Positions 42,834 to 51,916 of a stretch of 64,000 nt of DNA are shown one piece after another. The DNA comes from Candidatus Nitrosotenuis aquarius. Its GTDB lineage: Archaea > Thermoproteota > Nitrososphaeria > Nitrososphaerales > Nitrosopumilaceae. The notes beneath the pieces were generated by a model. The model was not told the origin of the DNA. It ran no database searches and saw nothing but the letters and a program-made list of their open reading frames with translations. The stretch is taken from contig NZ_CP024808.1 of assembly GCF_002787055.1 (NCBI RefSeq), positions 894,328-958,327 of the forward strand. The letters run 5' to 3'. Positions within the stretch are counted from its first letter, which is position 1. Every line of letters begins with the position of its first letter. Both the position numbers and the translations under genes were made by a program.

Positions 42834-43787
42834 ATGTCGGATTCCATAATGTGGGTTGAAAAATACCGCCCGCAAAAAATCACGGATCTGGTAAACCAAA
42901 AAGAAATTGTTGGAAGTCTGACTGCATTGCTGAAAAATGTCACAGAGATTCCACACTTGTTGTTTTCCGGATCTGCAGGAGTAGGCAAGACAACACTTGC
43001 ACTATGCTTGTGCAGGCAAATTCTAGGAGAAGGCTGGAAAGAATACACGCTGGAATTGAACGCATCTGATGAGCGTGGAATCAACATGGTTAGAGAGAGG
43101 GTAAAGAAATTCTCCAAATTTGCAGGCCTCGACACAAACATTCCATTTAAGATCATAATTTTGGATGAGGCGGACGAGATGACATCTGACGCTCAGACTG
43201 CCTTGCGCAGAATCATAGAGGATGCCTCAAAATTATGCAGATTCATCCTAATTGCAAACAACATCTCCAAGATAATAGAGCCAATCCAGAGCAGATGTGC
43301 TGTATTCAAGTTTACCAGAATCTCTGAAAAAGACGTGATTGCGCACATAAAGGACATTGCAAAAAAGGAAAAGGTCAAGGCAGACGAAGACGGCCTCAAG
43401 GCAATCTACGACTATACCGAAGGCGACCTCAGACACGCAATCAACCTGATGCAGGCAACTGCAAGCCTTGGCGCAATATCCGAGGAAAATGTCAAGGCAT
43501 CGGCAGGCCTTACCAAGACCAAAGATGTAGACGAAGTACTCAAGATGGCAATTGCAGGTAAAATTACAGATGCAAGAAACAAGATGATTGAACTAATCAA
43601 GGTCTATGGTATGTCGGAATCGGATTTTCTAAAATACATCAATGAAGCAATATACAGAACAAAACAGGCAAACCTAGTTGAGATTTCAGGAGTAATCGCA
43701 AAATATGATTACAGAATTTTGTCTGGTGCAAACCCGGAAATTCAGCTTTCTGCGCTTTTAGCAGAGATGAGCAAATTTGGAAAATAA
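42834..43787 (+). CDS. rfcS: Replication factor C small subunit
   Basis: Clamp-loader subunit that opens PCNA, 317 residues. Walker A FSGSAGVGKTTLAL is near 41-54, Walker B LDEADEMTSDAQTALRR near 109-125 (RFC box V with SRC: IEPIQSRC near 150), and the C-terminal collar helices follow. ATG start with a TTTATTAATA element about 27 nt upstream. The large subunit gene is not in the window. Opposite to the GINS-MCM operon across a 119-bp divergent region. Confidence 0.97.
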   Translation: MSDSIMWVEKYRPQKITDLVNQKEIVGSLTALLKNVTEIPHLLFSGSAGVGKTTLALCLCRQILGEGWKEYTLELNASDERGINMVRERVKKFSKFAGLDTNIPFKIIILDEADEMTSDAQTALRRIIEDASKLCRFILIANNISKIIEPIQSRCAVFKFTRISEKDVIAHIKDIAKKEKVKADEDGLKAIYDYTEGDLRHAINLMQATASLGAISEENVKASAGLTKTKDVDEVLKMAIAGKITDARNKMIELIKVYGMSESDFLKYINEAIYRTKQANLVEISGVIAKYDYRILSGANPEIQLSALLAEMSKFGK

Positions 43788-43788
43788 G

Positions 43789-43872
43789 CGCAGAGAGAGG
43801 GATTTGAACCCCCGGATGCTTGCGCACACAGGCTCTCAAGGCCCGCGCCCTACCGAGCTAGGCGACCTCTGC
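43789..43872 (-). tRNA. tRNA-Ser (anticodon TGA)
   Basis: Acceptor GCAGAGG pairs with TCTCTGC (one G-U), discriminator G. The anticodon stem CGGGC/GCCTG encloses CTTGAGA (TGA). A long type II variable arm (TGTGCGCAAGCA) and a T-arm with loop TTCAAAT follow. The Ser discriminator G and type II arm agree with the assignment. Confidence 0.95.
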
Positions 43873-43951
43873 GAAGTTCGATGAAAAGAACTGGTTAAAA
43901 TTTGTTTTAGTAATTTAGAAAATTAAAAGAAAAGAAAAAAGTTATTTTTCT

Positions 43952-44485
43952 TTAGTCGTGTGCGTGTGGATTTTCTCCACCTTCTAGCTTGACATATGTT
44001 CCTGCTGCTTTCTCGTGGTGCTCTAGGTTTGATTGATCAACCTTGATAGCTTGAGGTGGGCAGACTGAAACGCATGCCATGCACCAGATGCAATCATGTT
44101 CTCTGATTGGATCTGCTTTGTCGGTGTAGTCTTTGCGCTCTTCTTTTACGGAAGAACCGGTACCTGCGAATGTCTTTCCAACAACATCTTTTGCTGGAAT
44201 GTCCATCTCAGTTCTGTACCATTGGAAAACTTGTACTGGGCAAGCTTCGATGCATGCACCGTCTGCTACACAAGAATCCCAATCGACTGCGACCATTGTG
44301 CCACTGACACCTAATGGAACTTGTGTTTCACCGCGGGCTTCGTAAGCTGCGATTACTTCATGGTTTGAGAAACATTCAGCATCGCTTCTTCCTGGACCCC
44401 ATCTAAAGTGAAAGTGTTCGCCATCAGAGTGGAAAATTTTTCCAAGTGGCTGTAGTCCTTGTGGGAAATGCTCATCTATTGGCAT
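43952..44485 (-). CDS. fdx: Zinc-ferredoxin-like dicluster ferredoxin
   Basis: A 177-residue electron carrier with two Fe-S binding motifs: CVADGACIEACP near 72-83 and CIWCMACVSVCP near 132-143, so one classical [4Fe-4S] site and one longer-spaced site. The N-terminal His-rich extension (HFPQGLQ, HSDGEHFHFRWG) and the insertion between motifs resemble archaeal zinc-containing ferredoxins. It ends in HAHD. Minus-strand GATTTAAATAAC lies about 27 nt before the ATG. A likely main ferredoxin of central metabolism, but its partner enzymes are not adjacent. Confidence 0.9.
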   Translation of the reverse strand: MPIDEHFPQGLQPLGKIFHSDGEHFHFRWGPGRSDAECFSNHEVIAAYEARGETQVPLGVSGTMVAVDWDSCVADGACIEACPVQVFQWYRTEMDIPAKDVVGKTFAGTGSSVKEERKDYTDKADPIREHDCIWCMACVSVCPPQAIKVDQSNLEHHEKAAGTYVKLEGGENPHAHD

Positions 44486-44631
44486 GAGACTGCTCTGATG
44501 AAATGTTATTTAAATCTAAACAAAATTAGTGGAAACTAAACTTGGATTTTGCAAAAAATTATCGCATTATAACACCGTTTGAGTGTGATCGCACCTTTAC
44601 GTTCATATCTTTTTGTTTGCAAAACTGGTAG

Positions 44632-45297
44632 TTGGATATTTACAAATATGATGTGTATCGGGGCCCAAATATCGGCATTTACACAAAGACAAATGATGAG
44701 TTTGTTTTTGTGCCAAACGGATTTGCTGATACCAAGGCAAAGACTCTGGCATCTTATCTGAAAGCAGAATACGTCTTTGCATCAGTAGCAAACACTAGGG
44801 TCTTGGGCACAATGATGGTAATGAACAACAACGGAATATTACTGCCTAGCCTGTGCTCGCAGTGGGAAATAGACCACATGAAAAAAACAACCAAGCTCAA
44901 CATTGGAGTTTTGGATACAAAACACAATGCGCTTGGGAACCTAATCGCGGCAAATGACAGGGGCGGAGTCGTGTCTCCGAAAATTCCAAGCGAGGCAGTC
45001 AAGACAATCAAGGACACACTTGGGGTCGAGATAATTCAGAAAAAAATTGCAGGCTATCACCAGGCAGGCGTCATGGTTTGCGCAAACAACATCGGAGGAA
45101 TAATCCATCCAGAAACGGACGAAGACGACATCAAGTCAATTTCTGATGTGCTAAAGGTAAAGCTGGAACCTGCTACAATAAACGGCGGAATTCCATACAT
45201 TTCATCAGGGATATTGGCAAATAACAAGGCAATAGTTGTCGGAAACATGACCAACGGTCCTGAGATAATGATGCTCACCCGCGCATTTACAGAGTAA
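44632..45297 (+). CDS. eif6: Translation initiation factor aIF6
   Basis: Anti-association factor that binds the large ribosomal subunit, 221 residues. It has the pentein fold with repeated strands, for example GPNIGIYTKTNDEFVFVP near 10-27, NTRVLGTMMVMNNNGILLP near 54-72 and the Asn-Asn-rich turns CANNIGGIIHP near 145. TTG start with an AT-rich element about 26 nt upstream. The 3' end overlaps the convergent hisS by 11 nt. Confidence 0.95.
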   Translation: MDIYKYDVYRGPNIGIYTKTNDEFVFVPNGFADTKAKTLASYLKAEYVFASVANTRVLGTMMVMNNNGILLPSLCSQWEIDHMKKTTKLNIGVLDTKHNALGNLIAANDRGGVVSPKIPSEAVKTIKDTLGVEIIQKKIAGYHQAGVMVCANNIGGIIHPETDEDDIKSISDVLKVKLEPATINGGIPYISSGILANNKAIVVGNMTNGPEIMMLTRAFTE

Positions 45298-46561
45298 ACA
45301 GAGAGTCTACATTAGAAAACAACGAGTCTACTTGTGTGATGGCTTCCTTGCCGTCAGACATGTTTTTGATTATAACCTGATTTTGAGAGTATTCCTTTGG
45401 CGCGATTATTACCGCAAATTTGGAGTTTGACGCATTCTCCATTTGTTTTTTGAATGGTCTTCCCAGCAGATCAATTTCTATTGCAAGACCTTTTTCTCGC
45501 AGTCTTGATGCAATGTTCATTGCCGGCCTTGCCATCTCTTCATTAACAAACAACACCGTAATTGGGATCGCAGATTCTATTGTTTGCAGTCCCTGTGCTT
45601 CTAGCGACAGAATTATTCTTTCCACCCCCCCTGCAACGCCGGTTGCACCAATGTCTTCTCTACCAAACGCCTTTGGCAGACTGTCGTATCGTCCGCCACC
45701 GACCAATGCCCCAAAGCTAGTCGAGCTGTCAAATGCCTCAAAGACCATTCCAGAGTAATAGTCAAGGCCGCGAACTATGCCAAAGTTGATGCGAATGTTT
45801 GCAACGCCCCTGTTTTTCAGAGAAGAAAACAGTTCTTTCAGCTCGGCCCAGGCTTGGATTCCAGAGACATCAAAGACAGACTCGACTTCGTCTGGCTGGC
45901 CCTTGATTTTGGAGAATTCTAGGACTTGTTCTAGCTTTTCTTTGGAATAGCCCCTTTGTGTGTATTCAGATATGATTTCGTCCTTTTTCTTTTTCTGGAT
46001 TTTGTCTATTGCGCGGAAAATATCGCCAATCGTTTGCGAGTCTGCAGAGCCAAAAATTCTGCTTACGACAGACTCGACTAGTTTTCGGTGAGAAATATCA
46101 ATTGTGATATTTTTGAGATTCAGCTTTGAGAAAAACTTTGATGTGAACTCGATTATCTCTGCATCTGACTCTAGACTGGGCTTGCCATAAACTTCCAGAT
46201 CCCATTGATGAAAGTACCTATACCGGCCTTTTTGCGGCTCGTCATATCTCCAGACTCCACCAAACGCGGAAATCTTGGCAGGCATTTTCAATGACTTTTG
46301 TTCAACCACATATCGAGTCAGGCCAACTGTAAAGTCAAATCGCAGCGCGATTTCTCTATCACCCTTGTCCTTGAAAAAATAAATCTCGTCTCGTATTGCT
46401 GGGCCAGATTTAGCTTCTATGACGGAAACAAGTTCTAGTGGCGATGGGGCCATGAAATTAAACCCAAATGATTTTGATGTTTCTAGAAATTTTTGCCGAA
46501 CAAATTCGATTTTTGACTGCTCAGCAGAATCAAAATCTTTCATTCCTCGTGGCAGATTCAA
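45287..46561 (-). CDS. hisS: Histidyl-tRNA synthetase
   Basis: Class II synthetase, 424 residues. Motif 1 lies near 60-80; motif 2 is the GGVWRYDEPQKGRYRYFHQ stretch near 102-120; the histidine-binding RGLDYYSGMVFE is near 260-271, and motif 3 is GGVERIILSLE near 316-326. The C-terminal anticodon-binding domain covers about 335-420. tRNA-His is at 19.0 kb. Convergent with aIF6 and divergent from archease. Confidence 0.95.
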   Translation of the reverse strand: MNLPRGMKDFDSAEQSKIEFVRQKFLETSKSFGFNFMAPSPLELVSVIEAKSGPAIRDEIYFFKDKGDREIALRFDFTVGLTRYVVEQKSLKMPAKISAFGGVWRYDEPQKGRYRYFHQWDLEVYGKPSLESDAEIIEFTSKFFSKLNLKNITIDISHRKLVESVVSRIFGSADSQTIGDIFRAIDKIQKKKKDEIISEYTQRGYSKEKLEQVLEFSKIKGQPDEVESVFDVSGIQAWAELKELFSSLKNRGVANIRINFGIVRGLDYYSGMVFEAFDSSTSFGALVGGGRYDSLPKAFGREDIGATGVAGGVERIILSLEAQGLQTIESAIPITVLFVNEEMARPAMNIASRLREKGLAIEIDLLGRPFKKQMENASNSKFAVIIAPKEYSQNQVIIKNMSDGKEAITQVDSLFSNVDSLFTL

Positions 46562-46611
46562 CTTGGAAAAACTTTCATGCTAATGGATTTAGATGTTGTT
46601 GTTTTGTCTTA

Positions 46612-46621
46612 CTTTTAATAA
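46612..46621 (+). promoter_or_regulatory. TATA-like box for archease
   Basis: CTTTTAATAA is centred about 27 nt before the TTG at 46644. It rules against the in-frame ATG at 46593, since the box would then lie inside the gene. Confidence 0.55.
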
Positions 46622-46643
46622 CAGAAAACACAACCCGAACCAG

Positions 46644-47060
46644 TTGAGCTACAAGAGCCTAGAGCATGCAACGGACGCAATCTTTGAAGTAAATGCGGAA
46701 AACCTAGATGATGCGTTTGTTGCAGCGGCAAAATCGGTAATAGAGACAATTTTGGATATTACTACCATAGAGGAAAAAGAGGAAAAAACACTTGCAGTCT
46801 CTGGAAAAGATCTTCGGTACTTGCTGTACAACTGGCTTGAGGAGCTCATAATTTTGACCATAACAGACGGATTTGCGGCAAAAACAGTCACAGTAAAGGT
46901 AGAGAAAAACTCGGAATACCATATTTGTGCAAAACTTCGGGGCGAAAAAATAGACATCAAAAAGCACCACTTTAGAGTTGAGATAAAGGCCCCGACATTT
47001 CATGAGATGGAGATTAGGCAAAACGGCGCAGTATACATGCGATACTTGCTTGATCTGTAG
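46644..47060 (+). CDS. Archease
   Basis: A 138-residue cofactor that speeds turnover of the tRNA-ligase RtcB. It matches the family by YKSLEHATDAIFEV near 3-16 (the His-x-x-x-Asp calcium/metal site), DLRYLLYNWLEELI near 66-79 and a C-terminal HFRVEIKAPTFHEMEI near 113-128. The TTG start is chosen because it follows a TATA-like box by 27 nt and gives the usual length; a longer frame starts at 46593. RtcB itself is not in the window. Confidence 0.9.
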   Translation: MSYKSLEHATDAIFEVNAENLDDAFVAAAKSVIETILDITTIEEKEEKTLAVSGKDLRYLLYNWLEELIILTITDGFAAKTVTVKVEKNSEYHICAKLRGEKIDIKKHHFRVEIKAPTFHEMEIRQNGAVYMRYLLDL

Positions 47061-47090
47061 AAATTAATATTTCAAATATAGAAAAAAACC

Positions 47091-47492
47091 ATGGACGACC
47101 CGGAACTAGAAAAAATAAAGCAAAAAAAGCTTGCAGAAATGATTGCGCAACAGCAAGAGTCCATTGCACAAAGCCAAGTCCAGGTGGTTGAGCTAAATTC
47201 TGCAAACTTTGATGCAATTACATCGCAGGGATTGGTTCTAGTCGACTTTTGGGCAGAGTGGTGCGGTCCGTGCAAGATGATGCACCCAGTTTTTGAGAGA
47301 ATGGCAAAAAAATACCAACACATCAAGTTTGCGCGAGTAAATGTGGATCAAAACCAAGATATTTCAATGAAATTTGGGGTTCAGGCGATTCCCACATTTA
47401 TCATGTTCAAGGACGGCAAGCAGGTGGACAGAATGATGGGCGCAGTAGGCGAGCCGGGAATTCACATGATTGCCAAGAAATATCAGATATAG
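47091..47492 (+). CDS. Thioredoxin with a PDCD5-like N-terminal helix
   Basis: A 133-residue protein. Residues 35-133 are a complete thioredoxin domain with the redox motif WAEWCGPCKM near 56-65 and the cis-proline in FGVQAIPTF near 99-107. The first 30 residues are a charged helix, DPELEKIKQKKLAEM, that resembles the N-terminus of archaeal PDCD5-type DNA-binding proteins. Its role there is unknown. ATG start; convergent with aIF5B, overlapping it by 10 nt. Confidence 0.92.
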   Translation: MDDPELEKIKQKKLAEMIAQQQESIAQSQVQVVELNSANFDAITSQGLVLVDFWAEWCGPCKMMHPVFERMAKKYQHIKFARVNVDQNQDISMKFGVQAIPTFIMFKDGKQVDRMMGAVGEPGIHMIAKKYQI

Positions 47493-49267
47493 CCGTAAGA
47501 GGCGTCCTTTGCGCGCAATAACGCTACAATCTCATTGAAGACAGATTGCTGTTCTGGGCTGAGCTTGTGCATGAATTGCTCCAAGATGAGCTTTGCCTCG
47601 CGAGAATTCGGCATTGAATAAAACACGTCTTCTTCTGATATTTGGCGCCCTATGGTGACATCCTGAATGGAGCAGGCTACTTCTTGGCCTTGTGTTGCAG
47701 TGTCGATTGATTTTTTGCCGTCCTGGAGCTGGTGTATTCTGCCAACCTTTTTTCCGTCACTTTTCATGATTTGGATTTTTTGCTTTACTTTTCCGGCATC
47801 CACACGTATGCCAAACACTGCCGGGTTACTGTTCCTAAAGATAAAACCCTTGAGAAATGTAAACTTGCAAATAGGCGTGATCTCTGAAAAGACTGCATTT
47901 TCCTCGTTTGCCTTGTCGTCATCAACCCATAGCGTGTAATTGTCAATTAGGCTGTAGATTACTTGGTCGTTGAAAATTTTGATGTGGTGGTTGTCTGCTT
48001 CTTCTTGTGCGTCAGGCAATGTTTTCACATTAAACGCTAATATCACTCCGAGGTGCCTGTCGTTTTCTTTGATTGCCTTTGCCTCCATTACATCGCGCCT
48101 GTTTACGTGGCCAATGTCGGCCTTTGCTACTGGAATTTGCTGGCGCCTTAGCATCTCAGTTATTGCCTCCAATGAACCAATTGTATCACATTTGAGGATG
48201 ACTCCGTTTGTCTGGGTATCGATAAAGACAGACTTCATTTCAGACTCGATTATCCTTTTGAATTCTTCAATCTGGGATTCCTTGTTGGTGACATAGAGAG
48301 TGCTTCCAGGTAGGACTCCTTCTAGATCGGGCGAGGCAATCTTGATTCCAGCTGCTGCAATGACTTCGTCTACGGGCTTGAATTTGTCTCGAGGATCGCG
48401 CATTTCATCAAGCGGCTTTGGCAGCAATAGCGCCTTTGGTTTTATCACAATCACGGAATCGCGCTTTGCCACAACTACAGAATCGCCTTTTTTTATCTGG
48501 CCGTCAATGAGTATCATGTTTGCCGTGGTCCCAAGGCCTACCTCATCGTTTACTTCGAGAATAATTCCGCGGTTTTGCTTTTCTTCTTGGGATAGTCTTT
48601 TTTGCATGTATTGTTGTGTTAGGCCTACCAGTACAGTTAGTAATTCTGGAATGCCGACGCCAGTTCGTGCACTCACTGGGACAATTGACACTTCTTTTCC
48701 AAAGTCCTTTACCCTATAGAATGCCTCTGACTGGAACCCAAGAATTGAAAGTGTGCCGACAACGTTGTAGATTTGCTCATCAAGCGTTGTCTGGATAAAC
48801 TGGTCCTGCTTTTTTATTGCCAAAGAAATGTACGGAGTGTCTGCTGGGCGCCAGCCTGGAATCTGGTCTACTTTGTTTAGTGCTACAACAAACGGGACCT
48901 TTCTTGCTTGGAGGATTTTTAGTGACTCGTTTGTTTGCGGTTGGAATCCTCGATTTGTGTCAACTACTAGTATGGCAATGTCTGCTGCAGAACCGCCACG
49001 TGTCCTAAGATTTGTAAAGACTTCGTGGCCTGGCGTGTCAATTACCAAAAGGCCTGGCACGTCGTGTTCCGTTTTTGTGAGCTTTTCTGCGAGCTGGCCG
49101 CACATTTGCTTTATGGTATCAGATGGCAGAAAGCTTGCGCCAATGTGCTGTGTGATTCCGCCTGCCTCTCTTCCTTGGACGCCTGTTCCGCGGATTTTGT
49201 CTAATAACGAGGTCTTGCCAGAATCTACGTGGCCTAGAACTGCCACAATCGGCTGTCGAATTCGCAA
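47483..49267 (-). CDS. infB: Translation initiation factor aIF5B (IF2 type)
   Basis: GTPase that joins ribosomal subunits, 594 residues. G1 is GHVDSGKTSLLD near 12-23, the switch region contains GGITQHIG near 36, G3 is DTPGHEVFT near 77-85 and G4 NKVDQIPG near 131. The remaining beta-barrel and helical domains reach the C-terminus (FNEIVALLRAKDASYGYI), which contacts aIF1A in the family. No intein is present. It follows ndk after 7 nt at the end of the eL8 operon. Confidence 0.96.
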   Translation of the reverse strand: MRIRQPIVAVLGHVDSGKTSLLDKIRGTGVQGREAGGITQHIGASFLPSDTIKQMCGQLAEKLTKTEHDVPGLLVIDTPGHEVFTNLRTRGGSAADIAILVVDTNRGFQPQTNESLKILQARKVPFVVALNKVDQIPGWRPADTPYISLAIKKQDQFIQTTLDEQIYNVVGTLSILGFQSEAFYRVKDFGKEVSIVPVSARTGVGIPELLTVLVGLTQQYMQKRLSQEEKQNRGIILEVNDEVGLGTTANMILIDGQIKKGDSVVVAKRDSVIVIKPKALLLPKPLDEMRDPRDKFKPVDEVIAAAGIKIASPDLEGVLPGSTLYVTNKESQIEEFKRIIESEMKSVFIDTQTNGVILKCDTIGSLEAITEMLRRQQIPVAKADIGHVNRRDVMEAKAIKENDRHLGVILAFNVKTLPDAQEEADNHHIKIFNDQVIYSLIDNYTLWVDDDKANEENAVFSEITPICKFTFLKGFIFRNSNPAVFGIRVDAGKVKQKIQIMKSDGKKVGRIHQLQDGKKSIDTATQGQEVACSIQDVTIGRQISEEDVFYSMPNSREAKLILEQFMHKLSPEQQSVFNEIVALLRAKDASYGYI

Positions 49268-49274
49268 GGTCCGC

Positions 49275-49676
49275 TCACTCGAACACTACCTTTGCTTCTT
49301 TTTCAAAATTTTCCTTAGAGTCAGATGCGTGAATGATATTGTCTGATATGCCAAGACCAAAATCGCCGCGAATGGAGCCCGGGGCTGCCTCGTACGATTT
49401 TGTGGCACCAACTAGAATTCTAGTCGTTGCAACTGCATTGTTTCCTTCGATTACTGCAACCACTACTGGGCCGGATGTGATAAAGTCGACTAGCTCGCCA
49501 AAGAACGGCTTGGTATTGTGCACTGAATAGAATTCCTGGGCTTGTGCTTTTGTAAAAGTGAACATTTTCAGTTTTAGAATTTTGAATCCTTTGGTCTCAA
49601 ATCTTGCAATGATCTGTCCTACTAGCTTTCGAGCTACTGCGTCGGGTTTTACTATGAATAATGTTTGTTCGCTCAA
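49275..49676 (-). CDS. ndk: Nucleoside diphosphate kinase
   Basis: Equilibrates nucleoside di- and triphosphates through a phosphohistidine, 133 residues. The active His is in NIIHASDSKENFEKE near 113-127. FIVKPDAVARKLVG near 6-19 and ATKSYEAAPGSIRGDFG near 90-106 are the nucleotide-binding segments. Position between eL24 and aIF5B is the usual archaeal arrangement. Confidence 0.97.
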   Translation of the reverse strand: MSEQTLFIVKPDAVARKLVGQIIARFETKGFKILKLKMFTFTKAQAQEFYSVHNTKPFFGELVDFITSGPVVVAVIEGNNAVATTRILVGATKSYEAAPGSIRGDFGLGISDNIIHASDSKENFEKEAKVVFE

Positions 49677-49689
49677 TTTGATTCAGAAA

Positions 49690-49890
49690 TTATTTCTTGA
49701 TAATTCCGCCCTTTTGGTATTTTTTGGTCCACTTTAGTGTTCTTGGATCTCGCTTCAATACCAACATGTTCTTTTTGCATTTTGGCGAGCAGAACCACAG
49801 CACTGTGCCATCGTTTTTGACTAGCATTGTACCTGAACCCTTGGCTACTGGTCTGTCACAAAAACTGCATGGTTTAACGATTAGACTCAT
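49690..49890 (-). CDS. rpl24e: 50S ribosomal protein eL24
   Basis: A 66-residue zinc-ribbon ribosomal protein of the large subunit. The four zinc ligands are two Cys pairs: CSFCDRPV near 8-15 and FCSPKCKKNM near 33-42. The basic tail KRDPRTLKWTKKYQKG follows the family pattern. It begins 4 nt after the eS28 stop. Confidence 0.96.
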   Translation of the reverse strand: MSLIVKPCSFCDRPVAKGSGTMLVKNDGTVLWFCSPKCKKNMLVLKRDPRTLKWTKKYQKGGIIKK

Positions 49891-49894
49891 TTAA

Positions 49895-50110
49895 TCACCT
49901 AATTTTTTTGGCCTCGCGTTCTGTTTCTCGAAGCATCAAAGTATCAGACAGTCGTACTGAACCCTTGACATTTCTTGTCAAGACTCGACCCTTGTCGCGG
50001 CCTCCAAGAACCTTAACGCGCACTTGAGTGATTTCCCCTGCAATGCCAGTCTTGCCAACAATTTGTATTACTTCGGCTGGCACTACCTCATCAGTCTGGG
50101 GAGTACTCAC
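49895..50110 (-). CDS. rps28e: 30S ribosomal protein eS28
   Basis: A 71-residue small-subunit protein of OB fold. The signature [16 protein letters not shown] near residues 22-37, followed by [15 protein letters not shown] and the C-terminal [12 protein letters not shown], is diagnostic. Its start codon overlaps the stop of eL8 by one base. Confidence 0.97.
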   Translation of the reverse strand: MSTPQTDEVVPAEVIQIVGKTGIAGEITQVRVKVLGGRDKGRVLTRNVKGSVRLSDTLMLRETEREAKKIR

Positions 50111-50487
50111 TAATTGCCACCTTTAAGTTTCTTAATTGAAGCTACTACTTCTTCGACAATGTGGTTTGCGTCGCCGGCATCCAAAATTGCAGCTGCTGCA
50201 GAGGTCACATCAATGCCTAGTGCTTTGCCTAGTTCTTGCTTTGATGGTACAAACGCATATGCGGCATTTTGCTCTTCACAGATAATTGGAAGATGTGCTA
50301 CCACCTCTGGTGGCTCTACATCTTCTGCAATAACGATGAGTTTGCTTATTCCGCGCTCAATTGCCTTTGTTGCCTCATTGGTGCCTTTTCGTACCTTTCC
50401 GCTGCTTGATGCAACTCTGACTGCTTCCAGAATTGGATTAACAAGATCAGCTGGTGTCTCGAATTTTACATAGTAAGCTTTACCCAA
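50110..50487 (-). CDS. rpl7ae: 50S ribosomal protein eL8 (L7Ae)
   Basis: A 125-residue kink-turn-binding protein, part of the large subunit and of box C/D, H/ACA and RNase P particles in archaea. The RNA-binding signature is [22 protein letters not shown] near 35-56 (GTNE motif), then [22 protein letters not shown] near 70-90. It heads the eL8-eS28-eL24-ndk-infB operon. TTG start; a TAA-rich element lies upstream on the minus strand. Confidence 0.97.
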   Translation of the reverse strand: MGKAYYVKFETPADLVNPILEAVRVASSSGKVRKGTNEATKAIERGISKLIVIAEDVEPPEVVAHLPIICEEQNAAYAFVPSKQELGKALGIDVTSAAAAILDAGDANHIVEEVVASIKKLKGGN

Positions 50488-50550
50488 TTAAATCACCCGT
50501 AGGGATCATCTCCATTCCTTCAGTCGATTAGAATCGCCTTATTAGTGTTA

Positions 50551-51897
50551 TCAGCTGCCAAGCACGGACTTTACTTTTTTGAGATATCTTGACATGGTTT
50601 GCTCAAGTCTTGGTTCCGAGTCGGCCTCTGCATAAATTCTCGCTATTGGTTCGGTTCCGCTTGGCCTAATCATCACCCAGTTTTTCTCATCAAAGATTAT
50701 TTTGATGCCGTCTGTTGTGTCATAGTTTTTGTGTTCTTTTTTTAGGGCGTTGATTATTTTTCTTGCTTGGTTCCGGGTGCAAGAAACCTTGTCCTTTGTG
50801 GTGTAGGTTTTTGGGATTTTTTGCATCTCTTTTGTAATTGTATGATTAGAGCTTGCAAGCAAGTCCAATGCAAGTGCCAGTGCCATGCATCCGTCACGGA
50901 CTGCGTTGTGCTTGCCATACATGAATCCGCCGTTTTCCTCAAAGCCGATCAGTGCCTTTTGTGGGACCATTTTACGCGATACCTCAACGCTTCCCACCTT
51001 GGTGCGAATGACTTTGGATTTTGTTTTTGCCGCAAGCGTTTCAATTGCAGAGCTGGAATTAAGGCAGGTCACTATCTTGGATCGCGGATATTTTTTCAGA
51101 ATGTGATTTGATAATAATAATGCGGATTTGTCACCTGTGAGAATTTTTCCCTGATCATCGCAAAAGATGCTCCTGTCTCCATCGCCATCAAATGCAATTC
51201 CAAGCGCCGCCTTGTTTTTGCTAACCGCTCTGGTTAGCTTTTGCAGATTTTGCGGGGTCGGCTCGGATCCTCTGCCCGGAAACTGCCCGTCTATTTTGTC
51301 ATTAATCAGAAATGTTCTACATCCCAATTCCTTGCACAAGACTGGTGCCGCAACTGCTTGCGCTCCATTTCCAAGATCCAGGGCAACTTTGAATTTCTTT
51401 GATCTTATTTTTTTCCAGTTTACCTGCGACTTTATTCCGGAAATATAGGTCGGAATTATTCTTGATTCTGTTCCTGTTTTTCCTATTTTGGAGAATTTTG
51501 GCCATTTTTTGGCAAAATAGATTTTCTCTATTTTTGCCTCATCCTCTCGAGATATTTCCACGCCGTCCTTTGCCACGGGCTTGATGCCGTTGTACTGTGG
51601 TGGGTTGTGAGACGCAGTAATCATTATTCCGCCAGAATAGCCAAGCTTTTTTGTTGCATATTCTAGCGCAGGGGTTGGGACTAGGCCTCCCAGATTACAG
51701 TCTAGGCCGCAATAATTCAGAGCGGAGCATACTACTTTTGCAACCAAAACACTAGAGTCTCGCCCGTCGTATCCTACCAGAATTGGGCCTTTTTTGAAAT
51801 AAACAGCAAACGATAGTGTCAGATCATGGACAAATTCCAGAGTAAAGTCTTTGCCAAAAACGCCTCTAACTCCGTTTGTGCCAAAAAGCTTGCCCAT
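50551..51897 (-). CDS. glmM: Phosphoglucosamine mutase-type phosphohexomutase
   Basis: Converts glucosamine 6-phosphate to glucosamine 1-phosphate (or related sugar phosphates), 448 residues. The phosphoserine loop is MITASHNPPQYNG near 88-100, the metal loop DGDGDRSIF near 231-239, the sugar loop GFEENGGFMY near 318 and the C-terminal phosphate loop RPSGTEP near 408. ATG at 51897 gives the family-typical GKLFGTNGVRG start. It acts on the product of GlmS (2.4-4.2 kb); family members also include phosphomannomutases, so specificity is inferred. Confidence 0.92.
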   Translation of the reverse strand: MGKLFGTNGVRGVFGKDFTLEFVHDLTLSFAVYFKKGPILVGYDGRDSSVLVAKVVCSALNYCGLDCNLGGLVPTPALEYATKKLGYSGGIMITASHNPPQYNGIKPVAKDGVEISREDEAKIEKIYFAKKWPKFSKIGKTGTESRIIPTYISGIKSQVNWKKIRSKKFKVALDLGNGAQAVAAPVLCKELGCRTFLINDKIDGQFPGRGSEPTPQNLQKLTRAVSKNKAALGIAFDGDGDRSIFCDDQGKILTGDKSALLLSNHILKKYPRSKIVTCLNSSSAIETLAAKTKSKVIRTKVGSVEVSRKMVPQKALIGFEENGGFMYGKHNAVRDGCMALALALDLLASSNHTITKEMQKIPKTYTTKDKVSCTRNQARKIINALKKEHKNYDTTDGIKIIFDEKNWVMIRPSGTEPIARIYAEADSEPRLEQTMSRYLKKVKSVLGS

Positions 51898-51916
51898 TGA
51901 CTTTGGATTTGGGCGG

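Noticed and set aside
44486-44631. Box C/D guide RNA (a CTGATGA near 44494)
   Set aside because: No C', D' or D boxes with the right spacing follow; the sequence lies at the start of the ferredoxin message.
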